A stretch of DNA of 8,427 nt, taken from the NCBI GenBank assembly GCA_029879945.1, contig JAOUPJ010000156.1, positions 1 through 8,427 on the forward strand, read 5' to 3'. Shown here in pieces: positions 1-6,327 of this stretch. Position 1 is the first letter of the stretch. Every line of letters starts with the position of its first letter. The notes beneath the pieces are model-generated. The model was not told the origin of the DNA. It saw only the letters and a list, made by a program, of their open reading frames with translations, and did no database searches. The translations under genes were made by a program, and so were the position numbers. The stretch comes from Gammaproteobacteria bacterium. Its GTDB lineage: Bacteria; Pseudomonadota; Gammaproteobacteria; S012-40.

Positions 1-45
1 TAGTAGGTTTTGCGGGGCTCTTCGGTTTTTGTACCACGTCTCCAT
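1..45 (-). CDS. possible start of a further minus-strand gene, cut by the window edge
   Basis: An ATG at 45-43 on the minus strand opens 15 codons to the window edge without a stop, reading METWYKNRRAPQNLL. An AGGA (59-56) overlapping the stop codon of the acetyltransferase gene lies 10 bases upstream and could act as a ribosome binding site, which would make this the next gene of the same transcript. The peptide is too short to assign to a family, and 15 open codons are not rare by chance. The alternative is plain 3' untranslated sequence. Confidence 0.25.
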   Translation of the reverse strand, partial: METWYKNRRAPQNLL

Positions 46-57
46 TTGCTTATCATC

Positions 58-891
58 CTAGGGGTTCACAACATAATTTGGCCGCATATAAGCCAACTCA
101 AAACCATTGCGAATCATATTTTGTAGCGAAGGATTTTTCTGATCAGGGAGGTAACCTGTTTCTGTCACAAATAATTCGCAGCCTAATTCAATACCGTGTT
201 TGATGCGCTGTGCCATGAGTGCCCCTTGGGCGCCACGGCCGCGATATTCTGGCAGGGTAGCAGCACTGTTTAGATGGCCTATGCCGTCAAAAAGGGAAAG
301 AATACCCAAGGCGACAGCTTTATCCCCATCCCACATCATAAAGATATGGTTCTGTGGATTACCCAAAACAGACGCAAACATGGGGCGCAACATGGGCGGC
401 ATCTCAAACCCTTGTAGCAATACATCGGTGGCGGTATCCCATTGATGTGGCGCCACTGGTTCAATTCGTAAATCCGTTTTAACTTCCATCGGCGCTTGAA
501 CACCGCGTACCATTTTTACCCAATCAAGGGCATTTTCAAATCCCATTTCTTCCAGGCTGTGAGGCAGGTTAGAAGGCTGCGCATGTGGGCTAAAAGATAT
601 TCCCAGGGGAAGGCCCTTGTTGCGATATAAACTCTGCAAGTAGTGTATTTGATCAAGCGTTACTGCCGTGTCTATGCCCAGCCCGATCACACGGTTAAAA
701 AACCAGTTGGGTATCTTTTCCATCATAAGGGCCACACCTGAACCAACGACCTCGTGGTGCATACCCAATTCGAAGGCCTGTGAGGGACTGACCGATGACC
801 AATATTGTTTCCACATTTCGGCTTCGACCTGTTCAATGCGAATAGCGAGCTCTGAGCTAAGACTTCCCAATTGCGGGATTGATGCATTCAT
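58..891 (-). CDS. two-domain GNAT family N-acetyltransferase
   Basis: A 277-residue protein predicted to transfer an acetyl group from acetyl-CoA to an unknown amine substrate in the cytoplasm. The C-terminal GNAT domain spans about residues 140-272. It shows the acetyl-CoA pyrophosphate-binding loop RGRGAQGAL (217-225) after the beta-strand HLNSAATLPEY, and a late NGFELAYMR segment typical of the last GNAT strands. Residues 45-130, with NRVIGLGI, GLPLGISFSPHAQP and MGFENALDWVKMVRG, match the degenerate N-terminal half seen in tandem-GNAT proteins of about this length. The start is supported by GAGGTG at 896-901, four bases from the ATG. It lies 53 bases downstream of the DUF1579-like gene on the same strand, with a strong hairpin between, so co-transcription is plausible. 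The substrate cannot be inferred. Confidence 0.9.
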   Translation of the reverse strand: MNASIPQLGSLSSELAIRIEQVEAEMWKQYWSSVSPSQAFELGMHHEVVGSGVALMMEKIPNWFFNRVIGLGIDTAVTLDQIHYLQSLYRNKGLPLGISFSPHAQPSNLPHSLEEMGFENALDWVKMVRGVQAPMEVKTDLRIEPVAPHQWDTATDVLLQGFEMPPMLRPMFASVLGNPQNHIFMMWDGDKAVALGILSLFDGIGHLNSAATLPEYRGRGAQGALMAQRIKHGIELGCELFVTETGYLPDQKNPSLQNMIRNGFELAYMRPNYVVNP

Positions 892-910
892 AGTTCACCT
901 CAATGAATGG

Positions 911-934
911 CGCCGCGCCTAAATAGACGCGGCG
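911..934 (-). other. GC-rich stem-loop between the DUF1579-like and acetyltransferase genes
   Basis: On the minus strand CGCCGCG (934-928) pairs with CGCGGCG (917-911). The stem continues through a U-G wobble, a C-G and a U-A pair to a four-base loop, about ten pairs in all. The wobble forms only in minus-strand RNA; plus-strand RNA would have an A-C mismatch, so selection on the minus transcript is likely. It begins ten bases after the upstream stop codon, ends a few bases before the ribosome binding site of the next gene, and lacks a following U run. An intercistronic stability or processing hairpin, or a leaky terminator, fits best. Confidence 0.6.
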
Positions 935-944
935 AGCGCTTGTT

Positions 945-1472
945 TTATTTCTTTAGATTACCAACAAATACCATCGCTTCCTGACCAGCCGCAGTGATCA
1001 CTGTGCGAAACTCCATCGCAGTTGGCGAGGACCATGTTACCGCTATTGATTCTGCCATTTCTACCCCACCTTGTTGCCAGGTGGTGCGTGCAACGAAGGC
1101 GTTATCACTTATCCACTCGACAAGGTGGTCATGGGTTTCACCGGTATTGGTAACCGCGTACCAGTGGTAACTGCCGTCAGCGGGATTAAAGCCCATTAGG
1201 TCAGTCTCAGTCATTGTCATAAGCTGGTTACTGATCGTGTCGTGACATAAGACCGCGAACCCAGACGAGGCTTGCTGGCAATCGATTTTCATCTTCATCG
1301 GGACGGGAGCCTTACCAGTCTCGGTGATTTCTGCATCCCCCCGCCAGTGGCCAAGGAATTGTTGAAATTTCTGCGCCTCGGCCGGAACATTTCCACCCTT
1401 ATCAGATGACATGGCTTGGCCTGAAACGGCCATAGCGGCGATGATTACCATTGATGCTAATTGTTTTTTCAT
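945..1472 (-). CDS. secreted DUF1579-like protein
   Basis: A 175-residue protein with a cleavable signal peptide: KK at 3-4, a hydrophobic core at 7-17 and a likely cut after SGQA (17-20), so it is probably periplasmic. The mature part has the layout of DUF1579-type small beta-barrel proteins: an opening FLGHWRGDAEI (39-49), a central MGFNPADGSYHWYAVTNTGE (93-112) and alternating strands to the C-terminus. The only two cysteines of the mature chain, C65 and C76, could form a disulfide. No catalytic motif is visible and the function of this family is unknown. The start has an ideal ribosome binding site AAGGAG (1479-1484), six bases away. The gene lies 137 bases downstream of the LuxR-type regulator on the same strand and upstream of the acetyltransferase. 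Assignment to DUF1579 rests on motif resemblance only. Confidence 0.75.
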   Translation of the reverse strand: MKKQLASMVIIAAMAVSGQAMSSDKGGNVPAEAQKFQQFLGHWRGDAEITETGKAPVPMKMKIDCQQASSGFAVLCHDTISNQLMTMTETDLMGFNPADGSYHWYAVTNTGETHDHLVEWISDNAFVARTTWQQGGVEMAESIAVTWSSPTAMEFRTVITAAGQEAMVFVGNLKK

Positions 1473-1484
1473 TACGATCTCCTT
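1473..1484 (-). promoter_or_regulatory. strong ribosome binding site of the DUF1579-like gene
   Basis: AAGGAG at 1484-1479 on the minus strand lies six bases before the ATG at 1472. This fixes the start and shows the gene can be translated independently of the regulator upstream. Confidence 0.8.
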
Positions 1485-1543
1485 TATTAAATTAAAGTGG
1501 TTTTGATTGCTGATGGAGAAAGTTTATGATTTTGACGGGTCAC

Positions 1544-1599
1544 CCACCTCACCCGAAGGGGTGATTGCAGGGGTGAACTGGGTTCATGTGGTGAGGTGG
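1544..1599 (-). other. inverted repeat with nested, mutually exclusive hairpins
   Basis: CCACCTCACC (1544-1553) and GGTGAGGTGG (1590-1599) are perfect 10-base inverted repeats spaced by 36 bases. Inside, TGAAC (1574-1578) and GTTCA (1582-1586) form a small hairpin. TCACCC (1549-1554) pairs with GGGTGA (1559-1564) around a four-base loop and competes with the outer stem for the same bases. All of this lies in the gap between the regulator stop codon and the DUF1579-like start. No U run follows, so it is not a standard terminator; an attenuator-like switch or a stability element is possible. Confidence 0.5.
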
Positions 1600-1609
1600 C
1601 CGTTCGGCC
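1598..1609 (-). other. perfect GGCCG/CGGCC palindrome directly after the regulator stop codon
   Basis: The 12-base palindrome GGCCGTTCGGCC (plus strand) abuts the TAA stop (1612-1610) of the LuxR-type gene and shares two bases with the longer inverted repeat beside it. It may protect or terminate the regulator mRNA, but it has no U run after it on either strand. Confidence 0.4.
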
Positions 1610-4285
1610 TTAGGCGTCCAACAGCCGGTGCGCCCTGGCCTGGACGATGGCCTGTGAGCGATTGTTGACGTTGAGTTTGCTAAATATATGTTTTAAATGG
1701 GTTTTGACGGTGTTATTGGAAACGAACATGTGTTTCGCAATGTCGGCGTTGGACTGCCCTTTGACGAGCAGTGACAACACCTGTAATTCCTTGGGGCTCA
1801 AAGGTTCCGACAAAGGGCTAGCCTCACCGGGCACTGTTGGCGGTTGATACTGGCGTAGCTGCGCGGGAACAGACCCTTCGTCAGCGGTTGCCAAAGCGCC
1901 TTGCAACAGACTGCCGGCACCGGGCAGGGCCTGTAGGAGAAACTGGACACACCCCAATTGTGTCGCCCGATCAAAGACCTCGGCATACCGTTCTTTGGCC
2001 TGGCGGGTCTTGCCTTGCGCCAATAAGACCAGGGCTTGGAGAAATTGTTGTTCCAGGCCAAGGCGCAGCCGCTCATCTCCTGCCGCGGTGTCGCTCAATC
2101 GTTTGAGCATGCCCCACGCCGTGGCGGCACGATGGCGGTAGATTGCCAATTTCGCTAAACAGATATACAGTCGCTCGTCACAGACCCTTGGACTCTCATC
2201 CTCCAGGCTCACGCCAGTTTGTGCCAGTCGATCCTCTGCCTCGTCGAGTCGTCCGAGGGTTAGCAACAATTCAATCATTCTCCACTCAAACTCGCCCGCA
2301 ATAAAACTCACATTGGGTTTGTGTTCCTGATTCAAAACACGGCTTGCAAGGTCTGCGTTCGCCTCTTGTGTGTGAGCGGCAATCTCCACCAAGCGAGCAT
2401 TTGCCAACAGACAAATCGAGTTCGTCGGTGAGTATTGGGTGAGTTGCGCGGCCAATTCATAATGGGCTTTCGCTTCGCTAAGCCGGTTTTTTTCGTAGGT
2501 CACGTCACCATTGGCAAAGGCCCACCAGCCGTGACCGACGGAATGTAGCCATGATAAGTTTTCCATATCGCTGTACGTTTTTTGTAGCAGCATCTCGGCC
2601 GATTCGAGGTCTCCTTTCAAAAGCTTCGCCGCGATCAAATTGACAAAGGCCGGGAAATACATGGCCGCATTCCTTGCCCTGAGCAAGGCCCCTTCTACCC
2701 GCTGAAGTAGTTTAATTGCCGTCGTTATCTGTCCAGACCAATAGTGCGTAATGCCGCCGCCGAACGTAGCAATATTCGCGAGCAACTCACTCACTTCGTG
2801 CGACTGCATATGGGTTTCGATCTTAACAATAGCAATCATCGCCTGATCGAATTCTCCCCCCTGTATTGCAACCATGGCCTCAAAGCACAACAACATGGCT
2901 TCGAGGTCTATGTCGTCCTGTGTCCTTGCTTCGGTTGACACGAGAATATCCCGCGCGTATTGCAACCAGGTCGATTCTGCCAAGTTGCCCGCAACCATTG
3001 CCGACATAATCAATAAAAATAAACGACGAGGGCTAAAAGGAAAATCTTTCGTCGAAGGCAGTTTGCGACCCCATTGGTAGAGCAATGGCCCCTGCATTTG
3101 ACGAATCATTTCAACACCGTGCTCATCGATAATTTCACCAACGACCTCGTACGCCTGCGCAGCAAACGCGTGGTCTACCGATGCTTCAATCATGTGTTGT
3201 TCTCGATACCAGACACTCGCCCTGAGATGGGCATCACGCACCGCGTTGGGCCCACTACGTGCCAGTTGGTGTTTTAATAAATCGGCGAACAGGCCATGGT
3301 AACGAAACCATTGCCGTTTTGCGTCCAGAGAAAAAAGAAACAGATTGCGTCTCTCCAAATCGAGCAAGATATCCTCTGCTGTAGCGATTTCGCTCACTGC
3401 AGCAGCGAGGGAGGCATTCATCCTGGATAATATGGATGTTTTGAGAAGAAATGCCTTACTTGACTCATCCTGCCGCGACAACACTTCGTCGGTCAGGTAA
3501 TCCATCACATGGCGGTCCTGGCCATCAAACGAGTCCAACAGTATCTGTAAATCCTTCGCAGTTTCTACGGTCACCAACGCCAGTTGTAAGCCTGCAATCC
3601 AACCCTCTGTTTTATTATTAAGCCGTTTCAAGGTTTCACTAGGAAGATCATGCAGGGGTAGCGGTAAACTTGATAAATATTGTGCTAACTCATCGTCTTG
3701 AAAACGCAAGTCCTGTGCACGAATTTCCAGAAGTTGCTGGCGTGCACGCATACGTGCCAATGGCAAATTTGGATCGCTACGGGTGGTTATTATCAGGCTA
3801 AAGTTATCCGGGGCATGATCAAGCAAAAAGCTAACACCTTGATGAATGACCTCATCCTGAATTTCATGGTAGTCGTCGAGAACAAGCATGATTTTCGAAT
3901 CAACCATTGCGATTTCATTTATAAGAGTCTCGATAATATATTCAACTGACAACACAGCCGTAGAGCATAAGGAGCGATAAAGGTCTTCGGCAAAATCAGT
4001 GTTGTCCTTACGTATCGATGCCGTGATATAGCGAAAAAATCTCTGTGGACTGCTATCTGCGGGTTCGAGGGATAACCAGGCGAAGGCCAGATTTCGAGCT
4101 TGCAGAAACTGTCGAACCCAGGTCGTTTTACCAAACCCGGCGGGCGCACATACCAGTACCAAAAGTGGTAGATTTTGTTCTGGTATCTTCCCCATTAGAC
4201 GTTCTCGTTCAACGAGTTGTGAGAATGATGCGGGTGGTCTTAACTTGGTTGATAAAATTTGGTTGTTTTTGCTCTTTAATTCCAT
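1610..4285 (-). CDS. MalT/AlkS-like ATP-binding LuxR-family transcriptional regulator
   Basis: An 891-residue regulator when started at 4285. The N-terminal STAND-type NTPase region begins with ILSTKLRPP, followed by Walker A PAGFGKTT (48-55), Walker B IMLVLDDYH (132-140) and ITTRSDPNLPLARMRA (166-181). A long helical, TPR-like sensor region fills about residues 330-800. The C-terminal LuxR helix-turn-helix (829-891) carries LSPKELQVLSLLVKG and NTVKTHLKHIFSKLNV. Known relatives such as MalT and AlkS are activated by a small inducer plus ATP, oligomerise and activate sigma-70 promoters; the inducer here is unknown. An in-frame ATG at 4384 would add 33 residues. That part lacks family similarity and reads through repeat-bearing DNA, so 4285 is preferred, although neither start has a good ribosome binding site. 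It is divergent from the beta-helix gene, a likely target, and is followed by the DUF1579-like gene. Confidence 0.92.
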   Translation of the reverse strand: MELKSKNNQILSTKLRPPASFSQLVERERLMGKIPEQNLPLLVLVCAPAGFGKTTWVRQFLQARNLAFAWLSLEPADSSPQRFFRYITASIRKDNTDFAEDLYRSLCSTAVLSVEYIIETLINEIAMVDSKIMLVLDDYHEIQDEVIHQGVSFLLDHAPDNFSLIITTRSDPNLPLARMRARQQLLEIRAQDLRFQDDELAQYLSSLPLPLHDLPSETLKRLNNKTEGWIAGLQLALVTVETAKDLQILLDSFDGQDRHVMDYLTDEVLSRQDESSKAFLLKTSILSRMNASLAAAVSEIATAEDILLDLERRNLFLFSLDAKRQWFRYHGLFADLLKHQLARSGPNAVRDAHLRASVWYREQHMIEASVDHAFAAQAYEVVGEIIDEHGVEMIRQMQGPLLYQWGRKLPSTKDFPFSPRRLFLLIMSAMVAGNLAESTWLQYARDILVSTEARTQDDIDLEAMLLCFEAMVAIQGGEFDQAMIAIVKIETHMQSHEVSELLANIATFGGGITHYWSGQITTAIKLLQRVEGALLRARNAAMYFPAFVNLIAAKLLKGDLESAEMLLQKTYSDMENLSWLHSVGHGWWAFANGDVTYEKNRLSEAKAHYELAAQLTQYSPTNSICLLANARLVEIAAHTQEANADLASRVLNQEHKPNVSFIAGEFEWRMIELLLTLGRLDEAEDRLAQTGVSLEDESPRVCDERLYICLAKLAIYRHRAATAWGMLKRLSDTAAGDERLRLGLEQQFLQALVLLAQGKTRQAKERYAEVFDRATQLGCVQFLLQALPGAGSLLQGALATADEGSVPAQLRQYQPPTVPGEASPLSEPLSPKELQVLSLLVKGQSNADIAKHMFVSNNTVKTHLKHIFSKLNVNNRSQAIVQARAHRLLDA

Positions 4286-4334
4286 ATTCTTTGCCAGAGG
4301 GGTACATTTGAATCTATAGGATATCGCTACTGGT

Positions 4335-4348
4335 GCTTTTAGAAAAGC
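4335..4348. repeat. small inverted repeat GCTTTT-AG-AAAAGC
   Basis: A perfect 6-base inverted repeat with a 2-base centre lies upstream of the preferred regulator start. It may be an operator half-site pair or chance; a loop of two bases is too tight for a good RNA hairpin. Confidence 0.3.
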
Positions 4349-4355
4349 GCTAATC

Positions 4356-4371
4356 TCAGACGGGGTCAGAC
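4356..4371. repeat. TCAGAC direct repeat spaced by one helical turn (possible operator or REP-like remnant)
   Basis: TCAGAC at 4356-4361 recurs at 4366-4371, exactly ten bases later, separated by GGGG. A third copy, inverted as GTCTGA (4460-4465), lies about 90 bases away near the promoter of the beta-helix gene. Helical phasing and placement in a divergent control region suggest regulator binding sites. The minus-strand core GTGTCTGACCCCG also resembles, from memory, REP-like repeats linked to RAYT transposases, so a repeat remnant is an alternative. Confidence 0.4.
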
Positions 4372-4455
4372 ACGTTACCGTCATTCGTGTCGCGAGTATG
4401 CCTGGACCCCAAGACAGAGTTTTAAAAAAACATATTCAAAAATCTATGGCAAGCG

Positions 4456-4492
4456 TATAGTCTGACGTGGGGTTCGTTAAACAAGATATAAT
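4456..4492 (+). promoter_or_regulatory. candidate -10 boxes for the beta-helix gene
   Basis: Two boxes are possible. TATAGT (4456-4461) has a weak TTCAAA (4435-4440) 15 bases upstream and would give a leader of about 40 bases. TATAAT (4487-4492) is a perfect consensus but would start transcription near 4499, within the ribosome binding site, giving a leader of only about 11 bases. Neither has a convincing -35 element, as expected for an activator-dependent promoter. Confidence 0.4.
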
Positions 4493-4509
4493 TTTACAAG
4501 GAGAGTAAA

Positions 4510-5718
4510 ATGAATAAATTATTACCTGCAACGCTACTTTCTATCCTTTTCTCGACGACTACACCCGCATTAGCCGATATTGTAACCGTAAATTGTACCG
4601 CTTTTGCGCCGGGCAGTGTTTCCGCTGCGCTGGCTGCGTCCACTGGTCCTACCACTTTGGTACTAAGTGGTACCTGTAATGACTCGGTTTCTATTGACCG
4701 TGACGATATCACTATTACGGGCGATGCTGTCATCACTGGTTTTTTCCCACAGGACCGTATCACCATTGATGGGGCACAACGTGCAGTTCTTTCCGGTGTA
4801 ACGATCGAAAGCGGTATTATGGGTGTTCATGCAACGAACAACGCCAGTTTTTCCATGACTAATGTTACTTTGACGAAGAACGTGCACGGTCTCATTGTGG
4901 ACAATGGTGCGGCCGTCACTTTAAACAATGACAACTGGATAAAGGGTAACTTCGTTTTTGGATTTCAGGCGCTCAACGGTGCGAAGATGCACGTCACCAA
5001 AGCCAGTGGTGTAGCAGGTACTACCCATATAGCCAATAACTTTCTGGGAGGACAAGTTTCGGTTAACTCCAGCCTGTTTGTGACGGACGGCGCCAAAGTG
5101 GATGTGCATAATAATCACTCCATCGGTCTATCCATCAACACAGGATCGACGGGTATGCTCTTCAATTCAGACCTACACACCTTTGACAATGCGCTTGATG
5201 GCTTGGATGTGGTGTCGAACAGCAATTTTGAGGTTGACGGCGAATCAGAAGTAATTAGTGAGCGCAATGGCCGAGATGGTATCAGTATCGACAACGGTGC
5301 GATTAATCTTTTTGGCTTTTTCTCCAGTGCCTCGGGTGAGCCTCGCATTCAAGCGAATAATAACGCAGGCAATGGAGTAAACGTAGAGTCTACCAGTAAA
5401 TTGGATATTGGGCGGAATGCCTCCATTCAAGCGAATGACAATAAGGCAGCGGGTGTAAAGCTTGATGATGGCAGCAGTGCCATTTTGCAACGTGCGGATA
5501 TTAACAACAATGTAGGCAAGTTGGATATGTCTGGCAATGGGGATAGTCGATTTGAAAGCGGGGAAGCGAAAACTGGCGATGTGGTACTGAGTTTTGGTTC
5601 TCGTATCTCCTTCAACACCGAGCCCGATAACGCAGGAGTGGTAACACCTAATAATGTGGGCACAGCCTTGTGTGATCGCAGTTCCCTGTCGCGTGGTGAT
5701 GTGCGCTGTGTTGATTAG
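4510..5718 (+). CDS. secreted right-handed parallel beta-helix repeat protein
   Basis: A 402-residue protein with a signal peptide (cut probably after ALA, 20-22), hence exported. From about residue 50 to 370 it is built of short strand-turn units rich in N, G, S, T and D (SGTCNDSVSIDRDDITITG, ATNNASFSMTNVTLTKN, NAGNGVNVESTSKLDI), the pattern of parallel beta-helix or pectate-lyase-fold proteins. Two neighbouring coils are close copies (IQANNNAGNGVNVES and IQANDNKAAGVKLDD). Their DNA shares a 13-base identity at 5346-5358 and 5424-5436, 26 codons apart. Four mature cysteines (C29, C56, C388, C400) sit in pairs near the two ends and may staple the caps. No clear polysaccharide lyase or hydrolase active site was recognised, so binding, adhesion or an enzyme role stays open. 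The start has AAGGAG (4498-4503) six bases upstream. It is divergent from the LuxR-type regulator. Confidence 0.85.
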   Translation: MNKLLPATLLSILFSTTTPALADIVTVNCTAFAPGSVSAALAASTGPTTLVLSGTCNDSVSIDRDDITITGDAVITGFFPQDRITIDGAQRAVLSGVTIESGIMGVHATNNASFSMTNVTLTKNVHGLIVDNGAAVTLNNDNWIKGNFVFGFQALNGAKMHVTKASGVAGTTHIANNFLGGQVSVNSSLFVTDGAKVDVHNNHSIGLSINTGSTGMLFNSDLHTFDNALDGLDVVSNSNFEVDGESEVISERNGRDGISIDNGAINLFGFFSSASGEPRIQANNNAGNGVNVESTSKLDIGRNASIQANDNKAAGVKLDDGSSAILQRADINNNVGKLDMSGNGDSRFESGEAKTGDVVLSFGSRISFNTEPDNAGVVTPNNVGTALCDRSSLSRGDVRCVD

Positions 5719-5730
5719 GGTGTAACAGCG

Positions 5731-5773
5731 GGAGTGGTCTTACTTGTTAGAGTAACAGGTAAGACCCGTCTCC
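5731..5773 (+). terminator. long stem-loop after the beta-helix gene
   Basis: GGTCTTACTTGTTA (5736-5749) pairs with TAACAGGTAAGACC (5753-5766) around the loop GAG: fourteen pairs with one U-G wobble that exists only in plus-strand RNA. An outer GGAG/CTCC pairing (5731-5734 with 5770-5773) extends it past a small internal loop. It begins 13 bases after the stop codon. No U run follows, so intrinsic termination is uncertain; it may instead stabilise the upstream mRNA 3' end or gate expression of the VOC genes. Confidence 0.5.
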
Positions 5774-5814
5774 ATCGCTCCATAGAAGCAAAAAAATAAC
5801 AAGAAGGTGTCACC

Positions 5815-6258
5815 ATGAAATACATTCACACTAACCTAACAGTCGACAACTTGGATGCAATGTCTGCGTTCTATCAAAAAGTATTTGGTTGTACGCCGGT
5901 TAGAGATCCTCATTATCTCGATGGTCAGTGGATTGAACAGGTAACAAAAATTAAAGATGCGGCAATCCATTATGTGCATTTGACCTTGCCGGGATACGGT
6001 CCACAAGGGCCACAGCTAGAGCTAATCCAATATGAAAACGAAATTCACTACCCGCAGAAAATTTCAGATTGTTCCGGTTTTGGGCACTTGGCCTTTTCCG
6101 TGGAGAATGTGCCAGCGGTGCTGGAGAAGATAAAACAAGAAGGAGGTGGTGTAGTCGGTGAGCTTGTTGTGACAGACGTACCAAATAGAGGGCGTCTTAC
6201 GGAGGTCTATGCCACCGACCCGGAAGGCAATATTATTGAGCTGCAGCATTATGAATAA
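5815..6258 (+). CDS. VOC-family (glyoxalase/dioxygenase fold) protein with complete metal site
   Basis: A 147-residue single-chain protein with two beta-alpha-beta-beta-beta modules of the vicinal oxygen chelate fold, about residues 2-75 and 87-146. Four residues sit where VOC enzymes bind a divalent metal: H5 (IHTNL), E69 (QLELIQYE), H91 (FGHLAFSV) and E142 (DPEGNIIELQ). The H/E/H/E set resembles glyoxalase I; methylmalonyl-CoA epimerases have glutamine at the second place. An isomerase or lyase on a small metabolite is therefore likely, but the substrate is unknown. The length is normal for the family. AAGAAGGTG (5801-5809) precedes the ATG by five bases. It follows the beta-helix gene across a 96-base gap with a strong hairpin and lies 69 bases before a second VOC gene. 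Confidence 0.88.
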   Translation: MKYIHTNLTVDNLDAMSAFYQKVFGCTPVRDPHYLDGQWIEQVTKIKDAAIHYVHLTLPGYGPQGPQLELIQYENEIHYPQKISDCSGFGHLAFSVENVPAVLEKIKQEGGGVVGELVVTDVPNRGRLTEVYATDPEGNIIELQHYE

Positions 6259-6289
6259 TTGGTTCAGTCTCGCTGTGTATCATTTCATG

Positions 6290-6295
6290 TACAAT
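6290..6295 (+). promoter_or_regulatory. weak candidate -10 box before the second VOC gene
   Basis: TACAAT matches five of six bases of the sigma-70 -10 consensus and lies 32 bases before the start codon. No acceptable -35 box is found at 16-18 bases, so co-transcription from upstream is equally likely. Confidence 0.2.
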
Positions 6296-6327
6296 AAACG
6301 TTGTCTTAAATAGGTGGGAGGGAGTTT

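Larger units (their letters stand above)
4286..4509. promoter_or_regulatory. divergent control region between the regulator and the beta-helix gene
   Basis: This 224-base gap, counted from the preferred regulator start, separates two divergently read genes and must hold both promoters. It contains an A-tract (4424-4430) in an AT-rich patch from 4419 to 4442, the TCAGAC repeats and a GGGGTC (4362-4367)/GACCCC (4405-4410) inverted pair. No clear sigma-70 promoter for the regulator is visible. MalT-like proteins often act at short repeated sites in such divergent gaps, so this is the best place to look for the regulator's operator. Confidence 0.6.

Noticed and set aside
4286..4509. Canonical MalT boxes in the divergent region
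   Set aside because: No convincing match to the GGGGA-rich MalT box was found; GGGG runs alone are too short to call.
5346..5436. Repeated 13-base sequence as a CRISPR or mobile repeat
   Set aside because: Both copies lie in frame, 26 codons apart, inside the beta-helix gene and encode equivalent coils.
4663..5663. Several open frames of 65-90 codons antisense to the beta-helix gene
   Set aside because: They overlap each other and a well-supported secreted protein, with no motifs; expected by chance opposite repetitive coding DNA.
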